Of a DNA stretch of 64,000 nucleotides, positions 36,045 to 45,193 are shown one piece after another. The notes under the pieces were generated by a model, which ran no database searches, was not told where the DNA came from, and was given only the letters and a program-made list of their open reading frames with translations. Position numbers and translations under genes: made by a program. Every line of letters begins with the position of its first letter. The stretch's first letter is position 1. Origin of the DNA: Bacteroidales bacterium (lineage in GTDB: Bacteria > Bacteroidota > Bacteroidia > Bacteroidales > Lentimicrobiaceae). Location of the stretch: contig JADJEQ010000028.1 of NCBI GenBank assembly GCA_016709025.1, positions 24,076 through 88,075 on the forward strand, in the 5' to 3' direction.

Positions 36045-36595
36045 AGCTACCTCTTAAATGTTGAATTCTTAATTTGTGAGCAGTTAACCTTTATTATACT
36101 GATACAAAGCTTTTTAAAGGCAATTAGTTCAGCTTTAAACAGTATGACCAAGATACAACAGCCATCGATTCCCGTCAAAATTGACTTATCAACAATCGGT
36201 GGTTTTTGCCTTCTAATTGACTGAAACCGAAAATGTAATAGTCTTGATAATTATTTTCGGCGGGGGACTTTAACTTCTTACTCAGGTAGCTTTAGCAGGA
36301 GTTGTCAGTAGACTGATTTTCACAATTAAAGTTGAAAGCCGCGTTGTTGTTGCCGGATTGCAAATGTCGCTAAAGTTTGACTTGGACGGGGCCTAATTAT
36401 TTCCACAATGGGTAGCGAGTTATTAACAATGGAATGCTCATAAGTGTAACAGGCAAACAGGACAAAGCGATTGGTATATCATATTGATATTTAGAATTTT
36501 GCGTGATTTGTCGGGGAAGTTCAGAACTACTTCAATGGAGGTAATACATTATAGGAAAGCGGCTTAAAAGATTGCCTTGGTAGCGAAATCAGGAA
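36045..36595. other. Intergenic region without recognised features
   Basis: About 550 bp between the ribonucleotide reductase start and the end of the gene at 36596. No open frame, hairpin terminator or riboswitch was recognised. Unlike the other spacers it is not made of repeated words, so it may hold a decayed gene. Confidence 0.5.
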
Positions 36596-39500
36596 CTAGA
36601 AATCAAGGCTGAGGGAGACATAGAAAACCGGTTTGTTGATGACCATATCCTCAATTCCCCAGGCATAATCTGCCCTGATAAAATAACCCAGCAAGCGTGC
36701 CCGCGCCCCGAAACCAATTCCACCCACAAGAGGTTGACGCTGCTCCCTTACAGTAATCAGCAATCCGCCTTTACTAATAACTCTGGTAAACAAAGCGTTT
36801 TCGTCAGAATAGGGTGTTAAGCCGGTCCAGGCTGTACCCAGGTCACCAAAGCCGACCAGTTGGAAGTTATTCAGGAAATCAGACCGTAAAGGCCGGTTGG
36901 CAAGATAACGGATGATCGGGAATCGCAATTCCGAATTCAGGACTGCAAAACTATTGCCATTGCGTACATTCTGATAAAATCCCCTCATATTCGTGGCAAG
37001 GGTTTGATATGCATAATTCTGCGAATAGTCAATGGGCGCTTCCCGGGTAAATTTCGGTGTAAGCCAGGTATCAACACCTCCCATATAATAAATCAATTTG
37101 CTCTTCCCGAAAGAGGTGCTGGTAGCAAACCGGTTAGCCCAGATAAAATTCCGGTGGATAGGCAGGTAGTGCCGGACATCAAATCCAAGCACGGCCATGT
37201 AATTGTTTTTGATATCTCCTTTGATCTGATAATAATACTCACCAAATAGTTTGAGGCGCAACCCGTCATAAAGATTAAGACCCAGCTGCCGGGTAGCATC
37301 GTAGGTGAAATCAGCCTTGAAAGAAGTCCAGTATCGATTAACATCGGGTTGCCTGAGGTTATACTGGTCGGTCGACATATATACTGCCCTGTCCTTCCGG
37401 AGAGCGAAAGTTCCTTTTATACTCAGCAGTGGATTAAATGGATATTTCAGGATATAGTGCAACTCATGAATCCGATACCTCACTATTGAGTAAAGGCTTA
37501 TTTCTTCGATGGACTGCCGGTGGAAGAACAATTCACGATCGAGACGGTGTTTCAGGTTGGCAATGCTGATAACATACTCATTGTTCACCAGATTGAAATC
37601 AAGCCTGACTCCAGCTACAATGCGGTAATCTTCGAGAAGATCAGACAGCCCGACCTTAAAAAAAGCATTCAGACCGGGTGTAAGAAAGATAGGACCATAG
37701 CCACCTGAGAAAGGTTGATACGAAGTACTGAGAAAGGTGAAATCAAGTTGGCTTACCAACTCATTGATTGAATACTCAACATTATAATTCCGCTGTTTGG
37801 GAACAACAAAGCCGTCTTTATACCCTCCGGCAATATCGGCGGGTTTTCCTGCCACCGGCGTGATCCCGTCACGGCTAATCTGGTAATTCTGCAGATCAAC
37901 ACCGGGTTCAGTTTCCGGGAATTCAGGTTCACCAACATAAACATTGACAAAACGTTTATTAATCGTAGGTTCTACCGGTTTTTTATCATCCTTGTCAGTT
38001 TTTACAGCACTGGCAGCCAGCAGGCGTTGCTCCATATATCGGGTAGGAACAGGCTGGGAAGTAAGGATTGCACCGGCAGCAGGCAGATCGTAAAGGTAAA
38101 TTGATCTTTGCCGCCCGGAATGGACGATTTCGGCAATTTTCCCGGATTTCCAGGATGCATCGTGCGAAACAATATTCCTTGCATAATCAGTCATCGCTGA
38201 ATTTCGGGTAAAAAACCGGAAATGGGCCGATGTATCAACATGTGTAATAACACTGTCGAAAGAGGCAAGATAACGGTTAGAGATTCCGTTTTCGTCACTG
38301 AGAAAAGTAATGATGCCTGGTTTGTATTCTGCCGGCTGCAACTCACTCGCGTTTGGCGTATTGGTTATCCGGCGTAAGTTTTTGTCCTTTTTTGTGTAGT
38401 TGTATAAAAACAGGTCGTGGTTCGCAGGCAAGCCGGCTTTATCAAGCTTCGGATCTTCTACCAGCGTGTCATATGGCCTGTTGGAACTGAATACAATCTG
38501 GGTGCTGTTTCTTATAAAAACCGGGTTCAGGTCGTTGTAAACATCTTTGGTGATCTGCTCGGACGACGATGAGGCAACATTGAAAACGAAAATATCTGAC
38601 TGCCCTTTCCTGATTGCCGACAATACCAGGTTGCGCCCATCATGTGAATAGGAAAAATCTATAATCTTCTGGTATCCATAGATAAATTGCCAGGTTTTCT
38701 TCCCGGTCTCAAGATTAAACTGGTAAAATCTGATCTCCCCCTTCCGTTCAGTAATCAGCGAAAGAATCCGGCCACCCGGATGGAATGCGGTAATCGGGTA
38801 TGACAAATCGTTTAATTCATCAAGCCTTTGCCCCTGACGGTACAGGCATTTGACCTTTTTTGTCTGAATATCGTATAGCCAGACCTTCACCTGACCATCG
38901 TGATTGCTTATCCATGACATGTACCGGCCATCTGAATTAAGCCTGACCCTATTGTACACGACATCGTTCTTAACCTTTTTCTGGACGGGCGATACATCCG
39001 GGAAAGTCCGACCTGAGTCGGAATTATTATATTGTTCGCGGTATGCTGCATACCATTCTTTTACCAATGTATTGAACGAAATGTTGAGCACATAGAGAAA
39101 CCCGGTTTCAACATTCCGGCTGATCCTTGAAAGGTATATTATGTTTGGTATGGTTTGCTTTCCGTATTTGTCGGCTATATATTTCCAGATACTGTGCCCG
39201 GCGTAAATGGCCTCTTCACCCGTAAGGTGGTTGAACTTGCGAAAGCGTCCTGAAACGATGCCATTGCGCACATTGTTATCAATTTCGGTACTCCATTCTT
39301 CGGCGATATAGGAGACAAGTCCATCGATAAACCATGTGGGCAGGTTCATCAGGGTTGAATTGGTTATCTGTCTGCCAACCGATCCGCCATAAAGGGACTG
39401 GTCGATCAGTTTCCTGGCCATCCCGGCCCTGATCTGCCTTTCGAAGTTGTTATAATTTCCATCAAAGTAAATAAAGACTTTGTTCTGGATGATGTAGGTT

Positions 39501-39889
39501 ATGCCCCCGATATTATACTGCTGTTCACTAACAAGCCCGATGTTGCTCTGCTTAAGGTCGGTAAGCGAATTAAATATGATAAACTGAATTTTATCAGTGG
39601 CCTGAGTTTCCAGCATCTGCTCGAGCTCAGGCAAAATCTCCCCTGCATACCGGGCAGCATAAATAGCCAGTTCCTTACCGTTGAGGTAGAAGTAAGTGTC
39701 GAAATCGTTGAAACGGTAATATGTCCAGAGAAAATCGCCATACTGGACCCTGCTCTTACCAAATGGCATTTGAGAACCATTGTAAAACTGGGATTTTGAT
39801 TCAGCCGGGACCAACAGCAATACTGCAATCATTAAAATCGCAACCCGTGACCATGTATGTTGGATTATTTTAAGCAAGTGGCAGTACAT
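36596..39889 (-). CDS. Pseudo-peptidase, TolB-like propeller and outer-membrane barrel fusion
   Basis: 1097 residues with signal peptide (to about 33). Region 35-290 resembles the M48/MA-like gluzincin fold of Bacteroidota envelope proteins (PTWFIDGLVSYIAEEWS, GEEAIYAGHSIWKYI), but no HExxH is present; the expected place reads GMARKLIDQ, so it should be inactive. 310-620 is a TolB/PD40 beta-propeller (SYSHDGRNLVLSAIRKGQSDIFVF; TQIVFSSNRPYDT). From about 720 to the end is a BamA/surface-antigen-type 16-strand barrel ending YVSLSLDF. It thus joins a periplasmic or surface head to its own pore. Homologues are usually called TolB or hypothetical. The role is unknown; outer-membrane protein or lipid handling is a guess. 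Confidence 0.82.
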   Translation of the reverse strand: MYCHLLKIIQHTWSRVAILMIAVLLLVPAESKSQFYNGSQMPFGKSRVQYGDFLWTYYRFNDFDTYFYLNGKELAIYAARYAGEILPELEQMLETQATDKIQFIIFNSLTDLKQSNIGLVSEQQYNIGGITYIIQNKVFIYFDGNYNNFERQIRAGMARKLIDQSLYGGSVGRQITNSTLMNLPTWFIDGLVSYIAEEWSTEIDNNVRNGIVSGRFRKFNHLTGEEAIYAGHSIWKYIADKYGKQTIPNIIYLSRISRNVETGFLYVLNISFNTLVKEWYAAYREQYNNSDSGRTFPDVSPVQKKVKNDVVYNRVRLNSDGRYMSWISNHDGQVKVWLYDIQTKKVKCLYRQGQRLDELNDLSYPITAFHPGGRILSLITERKGEIRFYQFNLETGKKTWQFIYGYQKIIDFSYSHDGRNLVLSAIRKGQSDIFVFNVASSSSEQITKDVYNDLNPVFIRNSTQIVFSSNRPYDTLVEDPKLDKAGLPANHDLFLYNYTKKDKNLRRITNTPNASELQPAEYKPGIITFLSDENGISNRYLASFDSVITHVDTSAHFRFFTRNSAMTDYARNIVSHDASWKSGKIAEIVHSGRQRSIYLYDLPAAGAILTSQPVPTRYMEQRLLAASAVKTDKDDKKPVEPTINKRFVNVYVGEPEFPETEPGVDLQNYQISRDGITPVAGKPADIAGGYKDGFVVPKQRNYNVEYSINELVSQLDFTFLSTSYQPFSGGYGPIFLTPGLNAFFKVGLSDLLEDYRIVAGVRLDFNLVNNEYVISIANLKHRLDRELFFHRQSIEEISLYSIVRYRIHELHYILKYPFNPLLSIKGTFALRKDRAVYMSTDQYNLRQPDVNRYWTSFKADFTYDATRQLGLNLYDGLRLKLFGEYYYQIKGDIKNNYMAVLGFDVRHYLPIHRNFIWANRFATSTSFGKSKLIYYMGGVDTWLTPKFTREAPIDYSQNYAYQTLATNMRGFYQNVRNGNSFAVLNSELRFPIIRYLANRPLRSDFLNNFQLVGFGDLGTAWTGLTPYSDENALFTRVISKGGLLITVREQRQPLVGGIGFGARARLLGYFIRADYAWGIEDMVINKPVFYVSLSLDF

Positions 39890-40091
39890 TAGAGTATCCG
39901 AAAATGATTGAGTATGCTAAATTAATCAAAAAATTTAAAACCAGTCGTACCAATTTCCAGCGGATGGTTATTGCCGCAAATGTCGTACCGGTATTTTTTA
40001 TCTCTGGTAGTTTTTTGATCAGTCCATTACTGAAGTAATTTTTAAATACCGGTCAATTCCCGGTTAAATTTTAACGGCTGATTAATATGCC

Positions 40092-40099
40092 TATTTTTG
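40092..40099 (+). promoter_or_regulatory. -7 promoter box for MBL-fold gene
   Basis: TATTTTTG, 24 nt upstream of the ATG at 40124. Confidence 0.55.
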
Positions 40100-40123
40100 C
40101 AGACCGGAAATAAATTCTTTGTT

Positions 40124-40762
40124 ATGGTCAGTATTAAAATCTTTGTTTTCAATTCCTTTAGTGTCAATGGCTTTGTGCTTTATGATGAAACCAACGAATG
40201 TGTTGTTGTTGATCCCGGGTGTCATTCGGATGAGGAAAAGCAGGAACTTTCAGCGTTTATTGCAGAAAAGAACCTTAAACCGGTAGCTGTAATCAATACC
40301 CATTTCCATGTCGATCATATTCTGGGAAATCAATTTGTGTGCTCGCGCTACGATCTTAAACTCACCGGCCATGCGAAAGGGCGTATGTTCTGGAACACGG
40401 CAAGAGAATTTGGCAGTGTATTCAACCTCAGCATCGACGAAGTAGTAAAGCCGGAAATATTAATTGAAAACGGTGACCTGATTAAATTCGGGCATTCCGA
40501 ACTTGAAGTCAGGTACACGCCAGGCCATGCCGACGGAAGCATCTGCCTGGTGAACCATGCACAAAAGTTTATCATTGCCGGAGACGTTCTCTTTTATGGA
40601 TCAATCGGACGGACAGATTTACCAACCGGTGATTTTGACATCCTGATGGAAAGCATTAAAACAAAGCTTTTCGTGCTTGATGATGAATATATTGTTTACC
40701 CGGGGCATGGACCCAAAACTTCAATAGGGTTTGAAAAGCGGAATAATCCGTTTATTCAATGA
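40124..40762 (+). CDS. MBL-fold hydrolase (glyoxalase II-like)
   Basis: 212 residues. Zinc-site residues are all present: THFHVDH (His60, His62, Asp64, His65), His135 (YTPGHADGS), Asp154 (IIAGDVLF) and His195 (VYPGHGP). This small single-domain MBL protein without a C-terminal extension is the YcbL/GloB-like type, common in Bacteroidota, acting on thioesters or similar esters in the cytosol. The ATG at 40124 is chosen because the upstream in-frame start overlaps the promoter box. Alone on its strand. Confidence 0.9.
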   Translation: MVSIKIFVFNSFSVNGFVLYDETNECVVVDPGCHSDEEKQELSAFIAEKNLKPVAVINTHFHVDHILGNQFVCSRYDLKLTGHAKGRMFWNTAREFGSVFNLSIDEVVKPEILIENGDLIKFGHSELEVRYTPGHADGSICLVNHAQKFIIAGDVLFYGSIGRTDLPTGDFDILMESIKTKLFVLDDEYIVYPGHGPKTSIGFEKRNNPFIQ

Positions 40763-41003
40763 CGAATGACGAGTGACGAATGTAGAATGTAGAATGTGGG
40801 GGGGTGGGGGGGAGGGGGGGGGGGGGGGGGGGGGGGGGGGTGACGAATGATGACGAATTTAGAATGTAGCGCAGAATTTACGATTTACGAATGCCATCGT
40901 CCCCCGACCCTCGTCCCACGTCCCCTGCCCAATGACGAATGTAGAATGTAAGCTTCAACCTTAGCCTCAACCTCAGTCTTGGCCTCAACCTCAGTCTTAG
41001 CCT
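40763..41003. repeat. Word-repeat spacer with a 27-base G run
   Basis: TGACGAATGACGAGTGACGA words (40760-40780), AATGTAGAATGTAGAATG, then a G-rich tract from about 40796 that contains an unbroken run of 27 G (40814-40840). It continues with more TGACGAATG words and, at 40950-41010, CTCAACCTCAGTCTTGGC words running into the end of the GT9 gene. Confidence 0.8.
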
Positions 41004-41996
41004 CTACTTCGGGCTTTTCGCATCAATGAACTCCACGATTGCATCCGTATTCTGTTCCCGCATGCACCTGAAGTGGCCCTTTGGGCATTTTTCAAACCCA
41101 ATTTTGCTGCATGGCCTGCAATCGAGTCCATTCACTTCAGAGATCAGATGAGGAACCTCTGCCGGCAGATACGGGTACATGCCCAGTTCAGGCAGTGTAT
41201 TTCCCCACACTGAAACGGTAGGCTTCCGGAATGCGGCGGCAATGTGCATCAGTCCGGTGTCATTGGAAATGATAAAATCCGCTTGCTTTACGATTGATGC
41301 TGATTGCATCAGTGAATACTTTCCACAAGCATTCATCACACTTTCTCCGCTTGCTGATGAAATTGCATCTCCCCTTGCTGCGTCTTCAGGCCCTCCGAGC
41401 AGAACTACCGGCCTTTTCAATCCAATGCAGATTTCTGTAACTTTATCGGGCGGCAGAATCTTTGTATTGTGTTTTCCCCCAATCACGAATCCAATATAAC
41501 CTGATTTAAAAGGAAACGGGAGAGAACCTCTGTCTACTTCTTCACCGGGTGTGATAAAAAAATCGAGGCCTTTATCATCGTTGTTCACTCCGAGATGTTT
41601 AACCGCTTTCATATACCGGTCAACTATGTGCACATGCGGCATTACTTTGGCTTTAAACCTCACAAACAACCATTTTCTGAAGTTGAGTTTTTCGAAATTG
41701 CTGTAAGGTTTCATCAATCTCATGATTACCTGGAATGACCGGAGATTTTTGTGGAGATCGACAATGTGGTCGTATGCTTCGGCTTGTAATTGAGTGATTA
41801 CCTCAGAAACACTTTTATCAATGGTATAGACTTTCTCCAGGTACGGGTTGTTTTCAACAATTGAAGAGAACTTTCTTTTGGTCAGGTAATGAATCTCCAC
41901 ATCATTGATCTGTTCGTGCAGGCACCTGATAACAGGAGATGTTAATACAATATCACCAATTGAACTGAAACGGATGATCAGAATTTTTTTTGGCAT
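41004..41996 (-). CDS. Family 9 glycosyltransferase (heptosyltransferase type)
   Basis: 330 residues starting at the ATG at 41996 (PKKILIIRFSSIGDIVLTSPVIRCLHEQ), which is the classic GT9 beginning. The C-terminal donor-binding part has VVLLGGPEDAARGDAI and ISNDTGLMHIAAAFRKPTVSVWGNT. GT9 enzymes add heptose or related sugars to the lipopolysaccharide inner core, at the cytoplasmic face of the inner membrane. No other LPS gene is near. The start 16 codons upstream lacks the motif and is rejected. Confidence 0.9.
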   Translation of the reverse strand: MPKKILIIRFSSIGDIVLTSPVIRCLHEQINDVEIHYLTKRKFSSIVENNPYLEKVYTIDKSVSEVITQLQAEAYDHIVDLHKNLRSFQVIMRLMKPYSNFEKLNFRKWLFVRFKAKVMPHVHIVDRYMKAVKHLGVNNDDKGLDFFITPGEEVDRGSLPFPFKSGYIGFVIGGKHNTKILPPDKVTEICIGLKRPVVLLGGPEDAARGDAISSASGESVMNACGKYSLMQSASIVKQADFIISNDTGLMHIAAAFRKPTVSVWGNTLPELGMYPYLPAEVPHLISEVNGLDCRPCSKIGFEKCPKGHFRCMREQNTDAIVEFIDAKSPK

Positions 41997-42018
41997 ATTA
42001 ACCCGGTTGAACCATTCG

Positions 42019-42026
42019 CAAAAGTA
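42019..42026 (-). promoter_or_regulatory. -7 promoter box for GT9 gene
   Basis: TACTTTTG on the minus strand, 22 nt upstream of the ATG at 41996. It overlaps the longer frame, supporting the shorter start. Confidence 0.55.
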
Positions 42027-42103
42027 ATTGAAATTGCAAATCAAAGTCTATCTGTGATGAACCAAAAGGTTTCCCTTGGTTTACATCTGATTTGTCAATT
42101 TAC

Positions 42104-42111
42104 TAACTTTG
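42104..42111 (+). promoter_or_regulatory. -7 promoter box for tatD
   Basis: TAACTTTG with only 4 nt before the ATG at 42116. If used, the mRNA is leaderless, as for rbfA at 14512. Confidence 0.55.
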
Positions 42112-42115
42112 CCGG

Positions 42116-42883
42116 ATGATATTTGCCGACACGCACACCCATCTCTACCTTGAAGAATTTGATGCCGACCGCAGACTAACGGTTGAAAATGCACTGGCTG
42201 CCGGGGTTAGCAAATTGATGCTCCCCAACATTGACAGCGCCTCGGTTCATCCGATGCTGGCCCTGTGCGATGAGTTCCCGGATAACTGCTTTCCCATGAT
42301 CGGGCTGCACCCGACTTCAGTGAAAGAAAACTATATGAATGAGCTGGCTGCAACAGAATGCTGGCTTCTGGACCGCAAATTCTACGGCATCGGCGAATGT
42401 GGAATAGATCTGTATTGGGATAAAACCTTTGCCCGGGAGCAGGAATTTGTCTTCCGTCATCACATTGATCTGGCACGGGCGTACAACCTTCCATTAATCG
42501 TGCACATCAGGGAATCATTCAACGAAGTCATCAGGATATTGAAAGACGTGAACAAATCAGATCTGCGCGGGATCTTCCATTGTTTTTCGGGAAGTGTGGA
42601 ACAGGCAAAGCAGGCCATTGATTTTGGTTTTAGCCTTGGACTTGGCGGTGTAGTTACTTTCAAGAACAACAAAATGCAGGAAACATTAAAACACATTGAT
42701 TTAAAGCATCTTGTACTTGAAACCGATGCCCCTTTTCTGGCTCCCATGCCCTACCGTGGCAAGCGCAATGAACCGGCCTATATTCCGCTGATCGCACAGA
42801 AAATTGCTGATATAAAAGAGATTAGCCTGCAGGAAGTAAGTGAAGCTACAACCGCGAACGCAATCAGGATGTTCGGATTATAA
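42116..42883 (+). CDS. tatD: TatD-family metal-dependent DNase
   Basis: 255 residues, usual length. Metal ligands: His7 and His9 (DTHTHL), Glu94 (GECGIDLYWD), His130 (LIVHIRES), His155 (FHCFSGS) and Asp near 204 (LETDAPFLAP). TatD proteins are 3'-5' exonucleases acting on damaged or single-stranded DNA, in the cytosol. Divergent from the GT9 gene and followed 67 nt later by an asparaginase, with a repeat in the gap. Confidence 0.93.
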   Translation: MIFADTHTHLYLEEFDADRRLTVENALAAGVSKLMLPNIDSASVHPMLALCDEFPDNCFPMIGLHPTSVKENYMNELAATECWLLDRKFYGIGECGIDLYWDKTFAREQEFVFRHHIDLARAYNLPLIVHIRESFNEVIRILKDVNKSDLRGIFHCFSGSVEQAKQAIDFGFSLGLGGVVTFKNNKMQETLKHIDLKHLVLETDAPFLAPMPYRGKRNEPAYIPLIAQKIADIKEISLQEVSEATTANAIRMFGL

Positions 42884-42909
42884 ACTCTTCTCAATCACTT
42901 CACCGCAGT

Positions 42910-42949
42910 TTACTTTTTACTTTTTACTTTAGACTTTTTACTTGAATTT
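42910..42949 (-). repeat. Reverse copy of AGTAAAAAGTC repeat before ansA
   Basis: TTTACTTTTTACTTTTTACT, then TTAGACTTTTTACTTGAATT, reaching the ATG at 42950. It is the reverse complement of the left end of the TGTCAAG element and stands where a promoter or ribosome site would be expected. Confidence 0.6.
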
Positions 42950-43975
42950 ATGGAAACCAATATACTCGTAATTTACACCGGTGGCACCATCGGCATGATT
43001 CAGGACCCTAAAACCGGAGCATTGGCCCCGTTTAACTTTGATGCCCTGTATAGTCACATTCCCATTTTGGCGAATTTCAACTACCAGATTGATTCATTTT
43101 GTTTCGATCCGCTGATCGACTCCTCCAATATGAACCCTGCCTTCTGGATAAAGCTGGCTGAAACCATTGAGGCCAATTACGAGAAATATGATGGTTTTGT
43201 TGTATTGCATGGCACAGATACCATGGCTTATACTGCATCGGTACTCAGTTTTATGCTTGAGAATCTCAACAAACCGGTTGTATTCACCGGATCTCAGTTG
43301 CCAATGGGGGTGCTGCGAACCGATGGGCGGGAGAATTTCATCAACGCCATTGAGATTGCCGCCGCCCGCGAAGACGAAACGCCGGTTGTTCCGGAAGTAA
43401 GCATCTGTTTCGAAAACCAGCTGATGCGCGGCAACCGCACAAACAAGTTCAATGCTGAGAATTTCAACGCTTTCCTGAGCGGTAATTATCCACTCCTTGC
43501 TACCGTTGGGGTACACATTCGGTATAACACCCAGTACATCGTAAAGCCAAACTTTAAAAAACTTAGGGTTCACAAGAACCTGGATCCCAATGTAGCCATC
43601 CTGAAGTTATTTCCGGGAATTACCGAAAATGTGGTTAAAAGTATCCTTGGGACCAGTGAACTGAAGGCGGTTATACTTGAAACATACGGAGCAGGCAATG
43701 CACCTACCGACAAATGGTTTATCAGGGCTTTGCAATCGGCCATCGAAAAGGGTATTACCATATTTAATGTAACACAGTGCAAGGGCGGTTCTGTTGAAAT
43801 GGGCAAATATGAAACCAGTGTTCAGCTTGAAAGCATCGGGGTTGTCGGCGGTTTTGATATAACCACCGAGTCGGCCATCGCGAAAACAATGTTTCTGCTT
43901 GGTGAAGGTTATTCAGGAGAAGAACTGGCCAATAAATTACAGAGTCCTTTGCGCGGTGAACTAACAATTGAATAA
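42950..43975 (+). CDS. ansA: Type I (cytoplasmic) L-asparaginase
   Basis: 341 residues, no signal peptide. First catalytic Thr in YTGGTIG (residues 9-15), second Thr-Asp pair in LHGTDTMAYT (Thr89, Asp90), and FTGSQLPMGVLRTDG. It hydrolyses asparagine to aspartate and ammonia. Lack of an export signal and sequence style point to the type I enzyme. It is probably expressed with or after tatD. Confidence 0.93.
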   Translation: METNILVIYTGGTIGMIQDPKTGALAPFNFDALYSHIPILANFNYQIDSFCFDPLIDSSNMNPAFWIKLAETIEANYEKYDGFVVLHGTDTMAYTASVLSFMLENLNKPVVFTGSQLPMGVLRTDGRENFINAIEIAAAREDETPVVPEVSICFENQLMRGNRTNKFNAENFNAFLSGNYPLLATVGVHIRYNTQYIVKPNFKKLRVHKNLDPNVAILKLFPGITENVVKSILGTSELKAVILETYGAGNAPTDKWFIRALQSAIEKGITIFNVTQCKGGSVEMGKYETSVQLESIGVVGGFDITTESAIAKTMFLLGEGYSGEELANKLQSPLRGELTIE

Positions 43976-44187
43976 ATAAAGAGGCGAACCATCCGCAAAA
44001 TCAAACGGAATATTTCACTTAACAAATTCCCTGATCTTTATCTTACTTCTATTGCCTTGATTACGTTTAGTTTAACCCTTGTTCTTATTCATAATCAGTA
44101 AAATTTACAGTCAAACCAATACCAACTCCTTTTTTTTGTATTTTAGCGCCTTCAAATTGAATAAGGGGTGTAAATTTGAGCCTGTTA

Positions 44188-44275
44188 GGAGAGATGGCCG
44201 AGTGGTCGAAGGCGCACGCCTGGAAAGTGTGTATATGCCAAAAGCGTATCATGGGTTCGAATCCCATTCTCTCCG
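44188..44275 (+). tRNA. tRNA-Ser (anticodon GGA)
   Basis: Cloverleaf of 88 nt. The acceptor arms GGAGAGA (44188-44194) and TCTCTCC pair; the D arm is GGCCGAGTGGTCGAAGGC. The anticodon loop CTGGAAA has GGA at 44222-44224, reading UCC and UCU. A long variable arm (ATATGC, CAAAA, GCGTAT) is typical of class II serine tRNA. The T arm is ATGGGTTCGAATCCCAT. The CCA end is not encoded (GCAAGA follows). Confidence 0.95.
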
Positions 44276-44365
44276 CAAGAATTGTTGACGATAATTGAGA
44301 ATTCATACAATAAACTGAAACAAAAACAAGTTCCTTTTTAAAACAAAAATCAATAACCATTAACT

Positions 44366-45187
44366 ATGAAAAAATTAATTGCGTTTTTGACGGTAGCAGG
44401 AATGCTCACTTTTGGAGTAACCAGCGTAGTTATGGCACAGGATCAACCTGCAGCCCAGACCGAACAGGTAGCGACTGATTCAGCTCAGGCTGTTGCAGAT
44501 TCAGCTGCAGCCCCTCAGGAAACATTGGTTCCGGAAGAAGAAGCTCCTCAATCATTTCACCAGGTATTGAAACAGAAATTCATCGAAGGTGGTGCAATGT
44601 GGATGTTCCCGATTCTTCTCTGTTTGATCATCGGATTAGGCCTTGTAATTGAAAGGGTACTCTATCTTAACCTTTCAACGACAAACACACAGAAACTTCT
44701 CAACAAAGTTGAAACTGCTTTAGAGATGGAAGGTATCACTGCTGCTAAGGAAATTTGCAAAAACACCAGGGGTCCTGTTGCAAGTATATTTTTCCAGGGT
44801 CTTGACCGTCATTCCGAAGGCATGGAAATAGTTGAAAAATCAATTATTTCGTATGGTGGTGTATTGATGTCACGACTGGAGAATAACCTCTCCTGGATTT
44901 CATTGTTTATCGCACTTGCACCTATGCTCGGGTTCCTTGGAACAGTTGTAGGTATGGTTCAGGCTTTCGACGCTATTGAAGCAGCCGGTGATATTTCACC
45001 AACCGTTGTTGCAGGAGGTATGAAGGTAGCTCTTTTAACTACCGTATTCGGTCTGGTTGTTGCTATTATCCTTCAGATCTTTTATAATTATCTGCTTTCT
45101 AAAGTTGAAGGTATTGTTAACTCTATGGAAGATGCCACCATTTCCTTTATGGACATCCTGGTGAAAAACAAAAACGCTAAAAAATAA
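44366..45187 (+). CDS. exbB: MotA/TolQ/ExbB proton-channel family protein
   Basis: 273 residues. It has a signal-like N-terminus and an Ala/Glu-rich linker (25-70), then the core with three membrane helices (about 77-97, 178-200, 218-245), including the TVVGMVQAFDAI and ALLTTVFGLVVAI segments. With ExbD it forms the proton-driven motor that powers TonB-dependent uptake. It is first of a four-gene cluster running to 46593, beginning 90 nt after tRNA-Ser. The N-terminal extension with a signal sequence is common in Bacteroidota ExbB. Confidence 0.92.
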   Translation: MKKLIAFLTVAGMLTFGVTSVVMAQDQPAAQTEQVATDSAQAVADSAAAPQETLVPEEEAPQSFHQVLKQKFIEGGAMWMFPILLCLIIGLGLVIERVLYLNLSTTNTQKLLNKVETALEMEGITAAKEICKNTRGPVASIFFQGLDRHSEGMEIVEKSIISYGGVLMSRLENNLSWISLFIALAPMLGFLGTVVGMVQAFDAIEAAGDISPTVVAGGMKVALLTTVFGLVVAIILQIFYNYLLSKVEGIVNSMEDATISFMDILVKNKNAKK

Positions 45188-45193
45188 CCAGTT

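Noticed and set aside
36045..36595. Cobalamin riboswitch upstream of the B12-dependent ribonucleotide reductase
   Set aside because: I could not find a B12-box-like sequence or supporting stems on the minus strand; a covariance search would decide.
44079..44360. Short frames over the tRNA-Ser gene on both strands
   Set aside because: They overlap a tRNA with a complete cloverleaf; coding there is implausible.
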